A DNA stretch of 64,000 nt from an uncultured Jannaschia sp. (GTDB taxonomy: Bacteria > Pseudomonadota > Alphaproteobacteria > Rhodobacterales > Rhodobacteraceae), in contig NZ_CANNEZ010000002.1 of assembly GCF_947503795.1 (NCBI RefSeq), forward strand, positions 434,001 to 498,000, read 5' to 3'. Position 1 is the first letter of the stretch. The number at the start of each line of letters is the position of its first letter. The notes beneath the pieces were generated by a model, which worked only from the letters and a program-made list of their open reading frames with translations, was not told where the DNA came from and did no database searches. The position numbers and the translations under genes were made by a program. This document shows, in pieces, positions 49,632 through 59,003 of this stretch.

Positions 49632-51098
49632 ATGTTCCGCATCGCCCTCGCCCTTATCGTGACGTTGACGCTGGCGGGGGCTGCGGCGGCGCAGCAGGCC
49701 ATCCGCATCAACGGGCCGTTCGATCCGGGTCGGCTGACCTCGTCGGAGAAGCGGCTGGTGCAGGCCGCGCTGGCCCATGCGGGAACCTATGACGCGCTTC
49801 TGGACGGTGCCTGGGGCCGAGGTAGCCAAGGCGCGCTCGATCAATATGTCCGCGAGACGACGGGCAGCCGGACGCCGACATGGAGGGACGTTCGCAGCCT
49901 GATGCGCGGGTTCGAGGCCGAGCGGCAGGGGAGCGGCTGGGTGCCGGTCTGGCATCCCGACTGGCAGGTCTACCACCTGCGGCCCGACGGCATCCTCCAG
50001 GTCCAGAACGTCGGCGCGGACACGCGCTACTACACGCCCGACGCGTCGTTCCTGCTGATCGCGCAGCCGATGAACCGGCGGCCCGACGACCTGCACGCGA
50101 CCTTCCTGGCTGATGCGCGGACCGACCGCGATCCCTACACGCTGCGGACGGATACGCGGATGATCACGGCGGCACAGCTGCGCGGCGGGCGCCACACCTA
50201 CCTGCGCTCGGATCGCCACAATGGGCGCTGGATGACGCACACGCTGGTGGCGGACGATGCCAACCAGGCGCGGCTGCAGCTCGTCGCGGCCAGCTTTGCG
50301 CGCCGCAACATGGGCGATATCGCACCGGGCACGGGCGGCGTGATCGCGGCGCTGCTCGGCGGGTCGGGCCCCGCCCTTCCCGAGCCGGACCGTCCCGCGA
50401 CGAATGGCGGTCGCGGTGACGTGTCGCTGGAGGATGCCCTCGAAGGGGCGCTGATCGGGGCGATCACGGGGCTTCTCAACCGCGACCGGGACGACCGCGC
50501 GCCGGTCGCCACGCCTGCACCCGCCCCCCTGCCCGATCCCGACCGCGGCCGGCGCATCGCCACGGGGACCTTCGTGAACACGACCGACATCGTCACGACG
50601 ACCCGGCTCGACCGGGTCTGCGACGGCGTTCGTATCGCGGGGGGGGCTGCGCTGGTGCGCGTCGATGTCGACCGGGACGCGGGCGTCGCGGTCTATGCCG
50701 CGCCGGGGCGTAGCGATGGCTGGCTTCCGCTCGATGACGGCACGCCGCGCCGTGGCGACGGGCTGGCCCTCCTGACCCGCGTCGGGCGCGATGGCGACGC
50801 GCGCACGACGCGCGGCCGCATCCTGCGAGAGATCACGGGCGACGGCGTCCTCTTGGTCGAGGCCGCACCCGATGCTCGGGGTGCCGCCGGCGCGCCCGTC
50901 CTGTCGTCGGAGGGCACGCTTGTGGGTCTCTGGCTCGAGGACCGGGCCGCGGACGGGCTGGGCGAGACAGTCACGCCCGACCGGCTGGCCCGCGCGCTGG
51001 ACGGGATGGGCGTGCCGTTCCGGCGCGGTGGCGACCGGCGCGGCATCGGAGCGGATGCGCGATCCGCCGTCGTGGCGCTTCGCTGCGACCGCCGCTGA
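49632..51098 (+). CDS. Secreted protein with PG-binding-like domain and a degenerate trypsin-like domain
   Basis: 488 residues. Signal peptide (MFRIALALIVTLTLAGAAAAQ). Residues 36-92 resemble a peptidoglycan-binding helix bundle (AALAHAGTYDALLDGAWGRGSQGALDQYV). Residues 305-430 resemble a trypsin-like domain: GTFVNTTDIVTTTRLDRVCDGV, then GAAGAPVLSSEGTLVGLWLED. The catalytic His is Arg325 and the Ser of GNSGGP is Ala419, so no protease activity is expected. Start at the second ATG, six codons inside the frame. Function unknown, periplasmic. Confidence 0.78.
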   Translation: MFRIALALIVTLTLAGAAAAQQAIRINGPFDPGRLTSSEKRLVQAALAHAGTYDALLDGAWGRGSQGALDQYVRETTGSRTPTWRDVRSLMRGFEAERQGSGWVPVWHPDWQVYHLRPDGILQVQNVGADTRYYTPDASFLLIAQPMNRRPDDLHATFLADARTDRDPYTLRTDTRMITAAQLRGGRHTYLRSDRHNGRWMTHTLVADDANQARLQLVAASFARRNMGDIAPGTGGVIAALLGGSGPALPEPDRPATNGGRGDVSLEDALEGALIGAITGLLNRDRDDRAPVATPAPAPLPDPDRGRRIATGTFVNTTDIVTTTRLDRVCDGVRIAGGAALVRVDVDRDAGVAVYAAPGRSDGWLPLDDGTPRRGDGLALLTRVGRDGDARTTRGRILREITGDGVLLVEAAPDARGAAGAPVLSSEGTLVGLWLEDRAADGLGETVTPDRLARALDGMGVPFRRGGDRRGIGADARSAVVALRCDRR

Positions 51099-51104
51099 GA
51101 GCAG

Positions 51105-51121
51105 TTTAGAACGGTTCCAAA
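51105..51121 (+). promoter_or_regulatory. ICE/Irr-like iron box before nfu
   Basis: TTTAGAACGGTTCCAAA at 51105-51121 matches the ICE palindrome TTTAGAA-N3-TTCTAAA of the heme-dependent iron regulator Irr except for one base (C for T). It ends 3 bases before the -35 box of the Nfu-type gene, where activation or iron-dependent control of Fe-S biogenesis would act. Confidence 0.6.
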
Positions 51122-51124
51122 ACC

Positions 51125-51153
51125 TTGACCCCCGGCGGCCGAAGGCGCACATA
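51125..51153 (+). promoter_or_regulatory. Candidate promoter for nfu
   Basis: TTGACC (51125-51130), 17-base spacer, CACATA (51148-51153); ATG 27 bases further on, behind GGAGG. Confidence 0.4.
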
Positions 51154-51179
51154 GAAGACCGACCCCGGAGGTGCCCCCC

Positions 51180-51740
51180 ATGTTCATCCAGACCGAGACG
51201 ACCCCGAACCCCGCGACGCTGAAATTCCTGCCCGGCCAGACAGTGCTCGATACCGGTACGGCCGATTTTCCCGATTCCGACAGCGCCGCACCCAGTCCCC
51301 TCGCGACCCGTCTCTTCGGGATCGAGGGCGTCACGGGCGTGTTCCTCGGCCATGACTTCGTGACGGTGACCAAGAACGAAGGCACCCAGTGGGATCACGT
51401 GAAGCCCGCGATCCTCGGCGGCATCATGGAGCATTTCCAGTCGGGCGCGCCCGTCATGGAGGGCGAGACGCAGTCCGCCCACGGCGCCAACCACGACGAG
51501 GCCGACAGCGCCGTCGTCGGCCAGATCACCGAGCTTCTGGACACGCGCGTCCGTCCGGCCGTTGCGCAGGATGGCGGCGACATCACGTTCCACGGCTACG
51601 AGCGGGGCGTCGTCTATCTCCAGATGAAGGGCGCCTGCGCGGGCTGTCCCTCTTCGACGATGACGCTGAAGATGGGGATCGAGAATCTGCTCCGGCACTA
51701 CATCCCCGAAGTCCTCGAAGTCCGGCCCGTCGGGGTCTGA
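51180..51740 (+). CDS. Nfu-type Fe-S cluster carrier (NifU-like)
   Basis: 186 residues: N-terminal Nfu_N domain (MFIQTETTPNPATLKFLPG, residues 1-88) and the NifU C-terminal domain with CAGC (Cys153, Cys156) in GACAGCPSST. It carries a 4Fe-4S cluster to target enzymes. ATG with GGAGG; a GTG three codons upstream is the alternative. The ICE-like box in front suggests iron control. Four bases before a GFA gene. Confidence 0.92.
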   Translation: MFIQTETTPNPATLKFLPGQTVLDTGTADFPDSDSAAPSPLATRLFGIEGVTGVFLGHDFVTVTKNEGTQWDHVKPAILGGIMEHFQSGAPVMEGETQSAHGANHDEADSAVVGQITELLDTRVRPAVAQDGGDITFHGYERGVVYLQMKGACAGCPSSTMTLKMGIENLLRHYIPEVLEVRPVGV

Positions 51741-51743
51741 TCC

Positions 51744-52181
51744 TTGGCCGATCCGGTCGTCACGGGGCGCTGCTATTGCGGCGCCTCGCGCATTTCGGCG
51801 GATGGCGCGGCGCTGACCGTCGCATGGTGCCACTGCCGCGACTGCCGCCGCTGGACCGGCGCGCCGCAACCCGCCTTCGCCGCCTTCCCGCCCGATACGC
51901 TGCACCTCAGCCCCGACACGCTCGAGCCGTTCCGGGCGGTCGCGGGTGTCGCGCGCTGGACCTGCCCGACCTGCGGCTCGCCGCTGGCGGCCCGGTTCGA
52001 CTATCTGCCGGACCAGGTCTGGGTCCCGCTCGGGGTACTCGACCAGGCCGAGGCCCTCGTGCCCGCGTCCCATTCCCATGCCGACGCCGCCCTGCCGTGG
52101 CTGCATCTCGACGACGGCTTGCCCCGCTCGGGTGGCAGTGGCCGGGATCGGCTGAACGCCGAGCTGGATCTCGATGGCTGA
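51744..52181 (+). CDS. GFA family (glutathione-dependent formaldehyde-activating) protein
   Basis: 145 residues from TTG 51744. Zinc-binding Cys: CYC (10, 12), CHCRDC (29, 31, 34) and CPTC (74, 77) in the GFA fold. Family members link to formaldehyde and glutathione handling or are of unknown function. Overlaps tsaB by 8 bases, and follows nfu by 4 bases, so the three genes are likely one transcript. Confidence 0.84.
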   Translation: MADPVVTGRCYCGASRISADGAALTVAWCHCRDCRRWTGAPQPAFAAFPPDTLHLSPDTLEPFRAVAGVARWTCPTCGSPLAARFDYLPDQVWVPLGVLDQAEALVPASHSHADAALPWLHLDDGLPRSGGSGRDRLNAELDLDG

Positions 52182-52788
52182 GCGCCTGATCCTCGCCTTC
52201 GACACGTCCGGCCCCCATTGCGCCGCAGCGCTTCTGCGGGGGGGCAAGGTCGTCGCCGCGCGCGAAGAGCCGATGACGCGCGGACAGGCGGAACGGCTGA
52301 TGCCGGTCCTCGAAGCGCTTTTGTCCGAGGGACGGGCAGCCTGGTCCGACCTCGACGCGATCGGCGTCGGGATCGGGCCGGGCAATTTCACCGGCACGCG
52401 CATCGCGGTCGCAGCCGCACGGGGGCTGGCGCTGGGGCTGGGCATCCCAGCCGAGGGCGTGGGCACGGTCGAGGCGCTGGCCGCCGGGCGCGACGTCACG
52501 GTCTGCCTGCCGGCGCCGCGCGGCCAGGTGCATCTGGGCTGGCGCGACACGATCGAGACGCGGACACCCGGCGACGCCCTGCCCGATGGCTGGCCCGCAG
52601 CCCTGACCGGGCCCGCCGCCGGCACGATGGCGCCGGGCACCGTTCCCGCCCCGTCCGAACCCGTGGCCATCGCCATCGCGCGCGTCGCCGCGACCCGCGC
52701 CGCGCCCGGACGCGCCCGGCCTGCGCCGATCTATCTGCGGCCCGCCGACGCGGCCCCGCCGTCGGATCCGCCGCCGATCCTCATCTGA
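52174..52788 (+). CDS. tsaB: tRNA threonylcarbamoyladenosine biosynthesis protein TsaB
   Basis: 204 residues. ILAFDTSGPHCAAALLRGGKV, MPVLEALLSEG, IGVGIGPGNFTGTRIAVAAARGLALGLGIPAEGV match TsaB, the partner of TsaD in making t6A at position 37 of tRNA. It lacks the Hsp70-like ATP residues, as usual. Followed by rimI, a conserved pair. ATG overlaps the GFA gene by 8 bases. Confidence 0.93.
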   Translation: MAERLILAFDTSGPHCAAALLRGGKVVAAREEPMTRGQAERLMPVLEALLSEGRAAWSDLDAIGVGIGPGNFTGTRIAVAAARGLALGLGIPAEGVGTVEALAAGRDVTVCLPAPRGQVHLGWRDTIETRTPGDALPDGWPAALTGPAAGTMAPGTVPAPSEPVAIAIARVAATRAAPGRARPAPIYLRPADAAPPSDPPPILI

Positions 52789-52846
52789 GGGTGGGCCGGC
52801 GCGCCTGCGTCGTTATAGTCCTTCCCAGAAGGGGGAGACCGGCCCC

Positions 52847-53245
52847 ATGAAGATCGACCAAATGGCCGCGCTGCACGCGGCCTGCTTCCACGGACCTGCG
52901 CGATGGTCGGACGCGGCCTTTGCCGCGGCCGTCAGCGATCCGCTCTGCTTCGTGCTGGCCGAGAGGGAGACGGGGTTCCTTCTGGGACGGACGGTGGCCG
53001 ACGAGGCGGAGCTCCTGACGCTCGCGGTCGACCCGGATCACCGGCGCGCGGGGCTCGGCCAGTCGCTGCTGGCCCGGTTCGAGGACACGGCCCGCACGCG
53101 CGGCGCAGATGCCGCCTTTCTCGAGGTCGCGGCCGACAATGCCCCCGCCCGCGCGCTCTATGACGGGGCCGGCTGGCAGCTCGCGGGTCAACGGACCGGC
53201 TATTATGGAGGCGTCGACGCCCTGACGCTCCGCAAGACCCTCTGA
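52847..53245 (+). CDS. rimI: Ribosomal protein S18-alanine N-acetyltransferase RimI-like
   Basis: 132 residues: MAALHAACFHGPARWSDAAFAAAV and DPDHRRAGLGQSLLARFEDTARTRGADAAFLEVAADNAPARALYDGAGW are close to RimI, which acetylates the N-terminal Ala of S18. The tsaB-rimI pairing supports it. Other GNAT functions cannot be excluded. Unlike the five RimJ/RimL-like copies near ffh, it has the short classical GNAT fold. Confidence 0.87.
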   Translation: MKIDQMAALHAACFHGPARWSDAAFAAAVSDPLCFVLAERETGFLLGRTVADEAELLTLAVDPDHRRAGLGQSLLARFEDTARTRGADAAFLEVAADNAPARALYDGAGWQLAGQRTGYYGGVDALTLRKTL

Positions 53246-53367
53246 CGGAGGGTCAACGGGCGAATCCGGTTGATCTTCGCGGCCCCCTGCGGCCTTATCC
53301 CCTGCATCAAACGCGGCGCGGGGGTCTGCCACGACCATGAACCCGCGCCCACCAACGGGAGCGATAC

Positions 53368-54372
53368 ATGACCTTCACCAAGCAACTGATGGGCGCCGCG
53401 GCGACCCTCGCCCTGACCGCCGGCATGGGCTTCGCCCAGGATGCCGAGCCCGGCCTGATCATCGACCTGGGCGGCAAGTTCGACAAGTCGTTCAACGAAA
53501 GCGCGTTCAACGGCGCCCAGCGCTGGGTCGAAGAGACGGGCGGCGAGTATGCCGAGACGGAGCTCGCCAACGAAGCGCAGCGCGAGCAGACCATGCGCCG
53601 CATGGCAGAGCGGGGCGCGAACCCGGTCGTCGTCCTCGGCTTCGCCAACGCCTCGACGCTGGAGGTGGTCGCCCCCGACTATCCCGAGACCGATTTCGTG
53701 ATCGTGGACATGGTCGTCGACCAGCCCAACGTGAAGTCCATCGTCTTCTCCGAGCACGAGGGCAGCTACCTCGTCGGCATGATGGCCGCGATGGCCTCCG
53801 AGACGGGCACCGTGTCCTTCGTCGGCGGCATGGACGTTCCGCTCATCTCCAAGTTCGCCTGCGGTTATGCCCAAGGCGCCAAGGCGGTGAACCCGGACAT
53901 GAACGTCATCGTCAACATGACCGGCACGACGCCCAGCGCCTGGAACGACCCGGTGAAGGGCGCCGAGCTGACGCGCAGCCAGATCAGCCAGGGATCCGAC
54001 GTGGTCTTCGCGGCCGCCGGCGGCACCGGGATCGGTGTCCTGCAGGCCGCTGCGGACGAGGGCATCAAGGCGATCGGCGTCGACTCGAACCAGAACTACC
54101 TGCACCCCGGTTCGATCCTGACTTCGATGGTCAAGCGCGTGGACAACGCCGTCTATGACAGCTTCACCCAAGCCGCCGCGGGCGAGCTGGAATCGGGCAT
54201 TTCGGTCATGGGCCTCGAGAACGAGGGCGTCGGCTACGCCATGGACGAGAACAACGCCGATCTCGTGACTGCCGAAATGCAGGCCGCCGTGGACGAGGCC
54301 AAGGCCCAGATCATCGCGGGCGAGATCATGGTCCACGACTACCTGTCGGATAACAGCTGCCCGGCCTTCTGA
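53368..54372 (+). CDS. BMP-family nucleoside-binding protein
   Basis: 334 residues. Signal peptide MTFTKQLMGAAATLALTAGMGFAQ, then a type I periplasmic-binding fold of the Bmp/PnrA kind: DLGGKFDKSFNESAFNGAQRW, IVDMVVDQPNVKSIVFSEHEGSYLVGMMAAM, KAIGVDSNQNYLHPGSILTSMVKRVDNAVY. PnrA-type proteins bind purine nucleosides, which fits the phosphorylase at the end of this operon. No lipobox Cys; soluble periplasmic. Followed by a 10-base hairpin and the ATPase. Confidence 0.92.
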   Translation: MTFTKQLMGAAATLALTAGMGFAQDAEPGLIIDLGGKFDKSFNESAFNGAQRWVEETGGEYAETELANEAQREQTMRRMAERGANPVVVLGFANASTLEVVAPDYPETDFVIVDMVVDQPNVKSIVFSEHEGSYLVGMMAAMASETGTVSFVGGMDVPLISKFACGYAQGAKAVNPDMNVIVNMTGTTPSAWNDPVKGAELTRSQISQGSDVVFAAAGGTGIGVLQAAADEGIKAIGVDSNQNYLHPGSILTSMVKRVDNAVYDSFTQAAAGELESGISVMGLENEGVGYAMDENNADLVTAEMQAAVDEAKAQIIAGEIMVHDYLSDNSCPAF

Positions 54373-54395
54373 TCGCCGAACGGCAAGATGATCCC

Positions 54396-54420
54396 GGACG
54401 GGGCCCCCGTGGCCCCGTCC
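54396..54420 (+). terminator. Hairpin between bmp and the ABC ATPase
   Basis: GGACGGGGCC (54396-54405) pairs with GGCCCCGTCC (54411-54420) over a 5-base loop, 24 bases after the binding-protein stop. No T run; probably an attenuator or 3' stabiliser that gives more binding protein than the transporter. Confidence 0.5.
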
Positions 54421-54466
54421 CCACCCCGACGACCCCGTGCCGCATGACCGGCCTACTGGAGCGTGC

Positions 54467-56028
<1,562 letters not shown>

Positions 56029-56032
<4 letters not shown>

Positions 56033-57189
56033 ACGACACGCTTCCCAAGTGGGTCGACATCCTGTTGATCCCGCTGATCAACCTGCTGCTCGCGCTGATC
56101 GTGTCGGGCCTCGTCGTGGCGCTGATCGGGAAGGACCCGTTCGAGGCGCTCTACATCCTTGTCGACGGCTCGGTCGGGTCGGCCTATGGCTGGGGCTACA
56201 CGCTCTTCTACACAACGAATTTCATCTTCACCGGCCTCGGCGTCGCGGTCGCGTTCCACGCGCGGCTCTTCAACATCGGCGGCGAGGGGCAGGCGGCGCT
56301 GGGCGGGCTCGGAACCGCGCTGGTGCTGCTCGCGGTGCCATGGCCGCATTGGACGATCGGCCTTGCGGCGGCCTGCGTCGGCGCCGCGGTATTCGGCGCG
56401 GCCTGGGCCGCGATCCCGGCCTATCTTCAGGCCAAGCGCGGCAGCCACATCGTCATCACGACGATCATGTTCAACTTCATCGCCTCGGCGCTGATGGTCT
56501 ATCTTCTGTCGAACGTCCTCCTTGTGCCCGGTGCCGGCGGCTCGCCCGAGACGGCGCGCTTCGCCGAGGCGGTGCGCTTGCCCAACGCCTATGACGTGGC
56601 ACCGTGGCTGGGCTTCTCGCGCTCGACCCCCCTGAACGTCAGCTTCTTCCTCGCCATCGCGGCCTGCGTCTTCGTCTGGGCGCTGATCTGGCGCACACGG
56701 CTGGGCTATGAGATCCGCGCCTTCGGCCACTCGGAACCGGCGGCGGTCTATGCGGGCATCTCGCCCGTTCGTATCACGATGATCGCCATGCTGATCTCGG
56801 GCGGGCTGATCGGGCTGATGGCGATCAACTCGGTCATGGGCGAGGCCGAACGCCTCGTGATCGACCCGGTGCAGGGCGCGGGCTTCGTCGGCATCGCGGT
56901 GGCGCTGATGGGCCGGTCGCACCCGGCGGGCGTGTTCCTCGCGGCCCTTCTCTTCGGTGCGCTCTACCAGGGCGGCGGCGAGCTGACCTTCGAGATGAAC
57001 GGCATGACGCGCGAGATCATCCTCGTGATCCAGGCGCTGGTGATCCTGTTCACCGGCGCGCTCGACAACATGGTCCGCCTGCCGATGGAGCGCATGTTCC
57101 ACGCCGCGCGCCGCAGCCCCGAGCCCCCTGCCCCGACCACCCCGCTGGAGGCGGGCGGGCATCCCGAACGCGGGAAGGCCGAGCCATGA
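56029..57189 (+). CDS. Nucleoside ABC transporter permease 1
   Basis: 386 residues with about nine helices, BPD_transp_2 fold: RLFNIGGEGQAALGGLG, GSHIVITTIMFNFIASAL, RLGYEIRAFGHSEPAAVYAGISPVR. Overlaps the ATPase and the second permease by 4 bases each. Tail of about 30 residues is Pro/Glu rich. Forms the heterodimeric channel for purine nucleosides, by operon context. Confidence 0.92.
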
Positions 57190-58154
57190 ATTTCCTCGAA
57201 CTGATCCAGATCCTCGACTCGTCGCTCCGCCTCGCGACGCCGCTGTTGCTGGCGTGTCTGGCCGGGCTCTTCTCCGAGCGGGCGGGCATCTTCGACATCG
57301 GGCTCGAGGGCAAGATGCTGGCCTCGGCCTTCATGTCGGCCGCCTTCGCCTACTACACTGGCAATGTCTGGCTGGGCCTTCTGGCGGGGATCGCGGCGTC
57401 GATGGCGCTGTCGCTGATCCACGGGCTGGCCTCGATCACCTTCCGGGGCAACCAGCTGATCTCGGGGGTGGCGATCAACTTCCTCGCCTCGGGCCTCACG
57501 GTCGTGATCGGCGAGGCGTGGTTCGCGCTGGGCGGCCGGACGCCGCAGCTCGAAGGCGCAGCCCGCTTCCGCGAGATCACCCTGCCCTTCGCCGACGCAG
57601 TGCGCGACGTGCCGATCCTCGGGCCGCTCTATTCCGAACTCCTCTCGGGGCATTCGGCGCTGGTCTATGTCGCCCTCCTGATCGTGCCGCTGACCTGGTG
57701 GGTGCTGTTCCGTACGCGCTTTGGTCTGCGCCTGCGCGCGGTGGGCGAGAACCCGGCCGCAGTCGACACGGCGGGCGTCAGCGTCGTCGGCCTGCGCTAT
57801 GCCGCGGTGATGATCTGTGGCGTGCTCTGCGGCATCGCGGGGGCGTATCTGGCGACCGCGCTCTCGGCGGGGTTCGTCAAGGAAATGTCGGCGGGGCGCG
57901 GCTTCATCGCGCTCGCTGCGCTGATCTTCGCCAAGTGGCGGCCGTGGTATGCGCTCTGGGCGTGTCTCCTGTTCGGATTCCTCCAGACGCTCGGCTTCCG
58001 GGGCGACCTGATCGAGGGCATCGTCGGCATCGACATACCCTCGGCCCTTCTGGACGCGATCCCCTACATCCTGACGGTGGTGATCCTCGCGGGCTTCGTC
58101 GGCCGCGCGATCCCGCCGCGCGCCGGAGGTGAACCCTATGTCAAGGAACGCTGA
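57186..58154 (+). CDS. Nucleoside ABC transporter permease 2
   Basis: 322 residues, same fold: AGLFSERAGIFDIGLEGKMLASAFMSA, FRGNQLISGVAINFLASGLTVVIG, RFGLRLRAVGENPAAVDTAGVSVVGLRYAAVMICG. Overlaps the nucleoside phosphorylase gene by 17 bases. With permease 1 it makes the membrane part of the importer. Confidence 0.92.
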   Translation: MNFLELIQILDSSLRLATPLLLACLAGLFSERAGIFDIGLEGKMLASAFMSAAFAYYTGNVWLGLLAGIAASMALSLIHGLASITFRGNQLISGVAINFLASGLTVVIGEAWFALGGRTPQLEGAARFREITLPFADAVRDVPILGPLYSELLSGHSALVYVALLIVPLTWWVLFRTRFGLRLRAVGENPAAVDTAGVSVVGLRYAAVMICGVLCGIAGAYLATALSAGFVKEMSAGRGFIALAALIFAKWRPWYALWACLLFGFLQTLGFRGDLIEGIVGIDIPSALLDAIPYILTVVILAGFVGRAIPPRAGGEPYVKER

Positions 58155-58932
58155 CCTCCTTGCGCTCGTCCGCGACCGCGCCGGATCGGAGGCGCCGCGC
58201 TACGGCCTGATCCTCGGCTCGGGCCTGGGGCATCTCGCGGACCGGGTCGAGGGCGTGGCGATCGACTATGCCGACCTGCCCGGCTTTCCCCATGCGGGCG
58301 TCAGCGGGCACAACCCCAAGTTGGTGATCGGCCAACTCGGTGGCACCCGCGTCGCGGTGTTCGGCGGGCGGTCGCATTACTACGAGAGCGGGCGGGCCGA
58401 TGCGATGCGCGTGCCGCTGGAAGTACTGGCCGATCTGGGCGCCGAGGGCGTGATCGCGACCAATGCCGCCGGATCTCTGGACCCGGACATGCCGACCGGA
58501 TCCCTGATGCTCCTGTCGGACCATATCAACTTCTCGGGGCTGAACCCGTTGATCGGCGAGCCGACGGATGCGCGCTTCGTGCCGATGGGCGATGCGCACG
58601 ACCCGGCCTTGCGCGCGGGTTTGCGCGACGCGGCGGCCGCCGAGGATGTCGAGCTGCACGAAGGCGTCTATGCCTGGTACTCCGGCCCCTCCTTCGAGAC
58701 GCCGGCCGAGATCCGCGCGATCCGGACATTGGGTGCGGACGCAGTGGGGATGTCGACGGTGCCCGAGGTTATCCTGGCGCGGTTCCTGGGGCTGAAAGCC
58801 GCGGCCATCTCCACGATCACCAACATGGCGGCGGGCCTCTCGGACGAGGCGATCAGCCATGACCACACCAAGGCCATGGCGCCGCTCGGGGCTGCGAAGC
58901 TCGAGAAGGTGCTGACGCGGTTTCTGGCCTGA
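58138..58932 (+). CDS. Purine nucleoside phosphorylase
   Basis: 264 residues, type I trimeric fold: LILGSGLGHLADRVEG, GHNPKLVIGQLGG, FGGRSHYYES, NAAGSLDPDMPTGSLMLLSDHIN, WYSGPSFETPAEIRAIRTLGADAVGMSTVPEVI. It splits purine nucleosides with phosphate into base and ribose-1-phosphate. ATG 58138 has GGAGG upstream; a GTG three codons earlier is the alternative. Last gene of the BMP operon, overlapping permease 2. Confidence 0.94.
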   Translation: MSRNADLLALVRDRAGSEAPRYGLILGSGLGHLADRVEGVAIDYADLPGFPHAGVSGHNPKLVIGQLGGTRVAVFGGRSHYYESGRADAMRVPLEVLADLGAEGVIATNAAGSLDPDMPTGSLMLLSDHINFSGLNPLIGEPTDARFVPMGDAHDPALRAGLRDAAAAEDVELHEGVYAWYSGPSFETPAEIRAIRTLGADAVGMSTVPEVILARFLGLKAAAISTITNMAAGLSDEAISHDHTKAMAPLGAAKLEKVLTRFLA

Positions 58933-59003
58933 CCGGCCGTTCGGGCGCTCGGGCCGACGCGGCGTCCGCAGCACCGCGATGCGCAAACGCTACATCCCCG
59001 AGT

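Noticed and set aside
48783-52676. 1297-residue minus-strand frame
   Set aside because: Antisense to at least five recognisable genes; no motif and typical antisense composition, although its length is striking.
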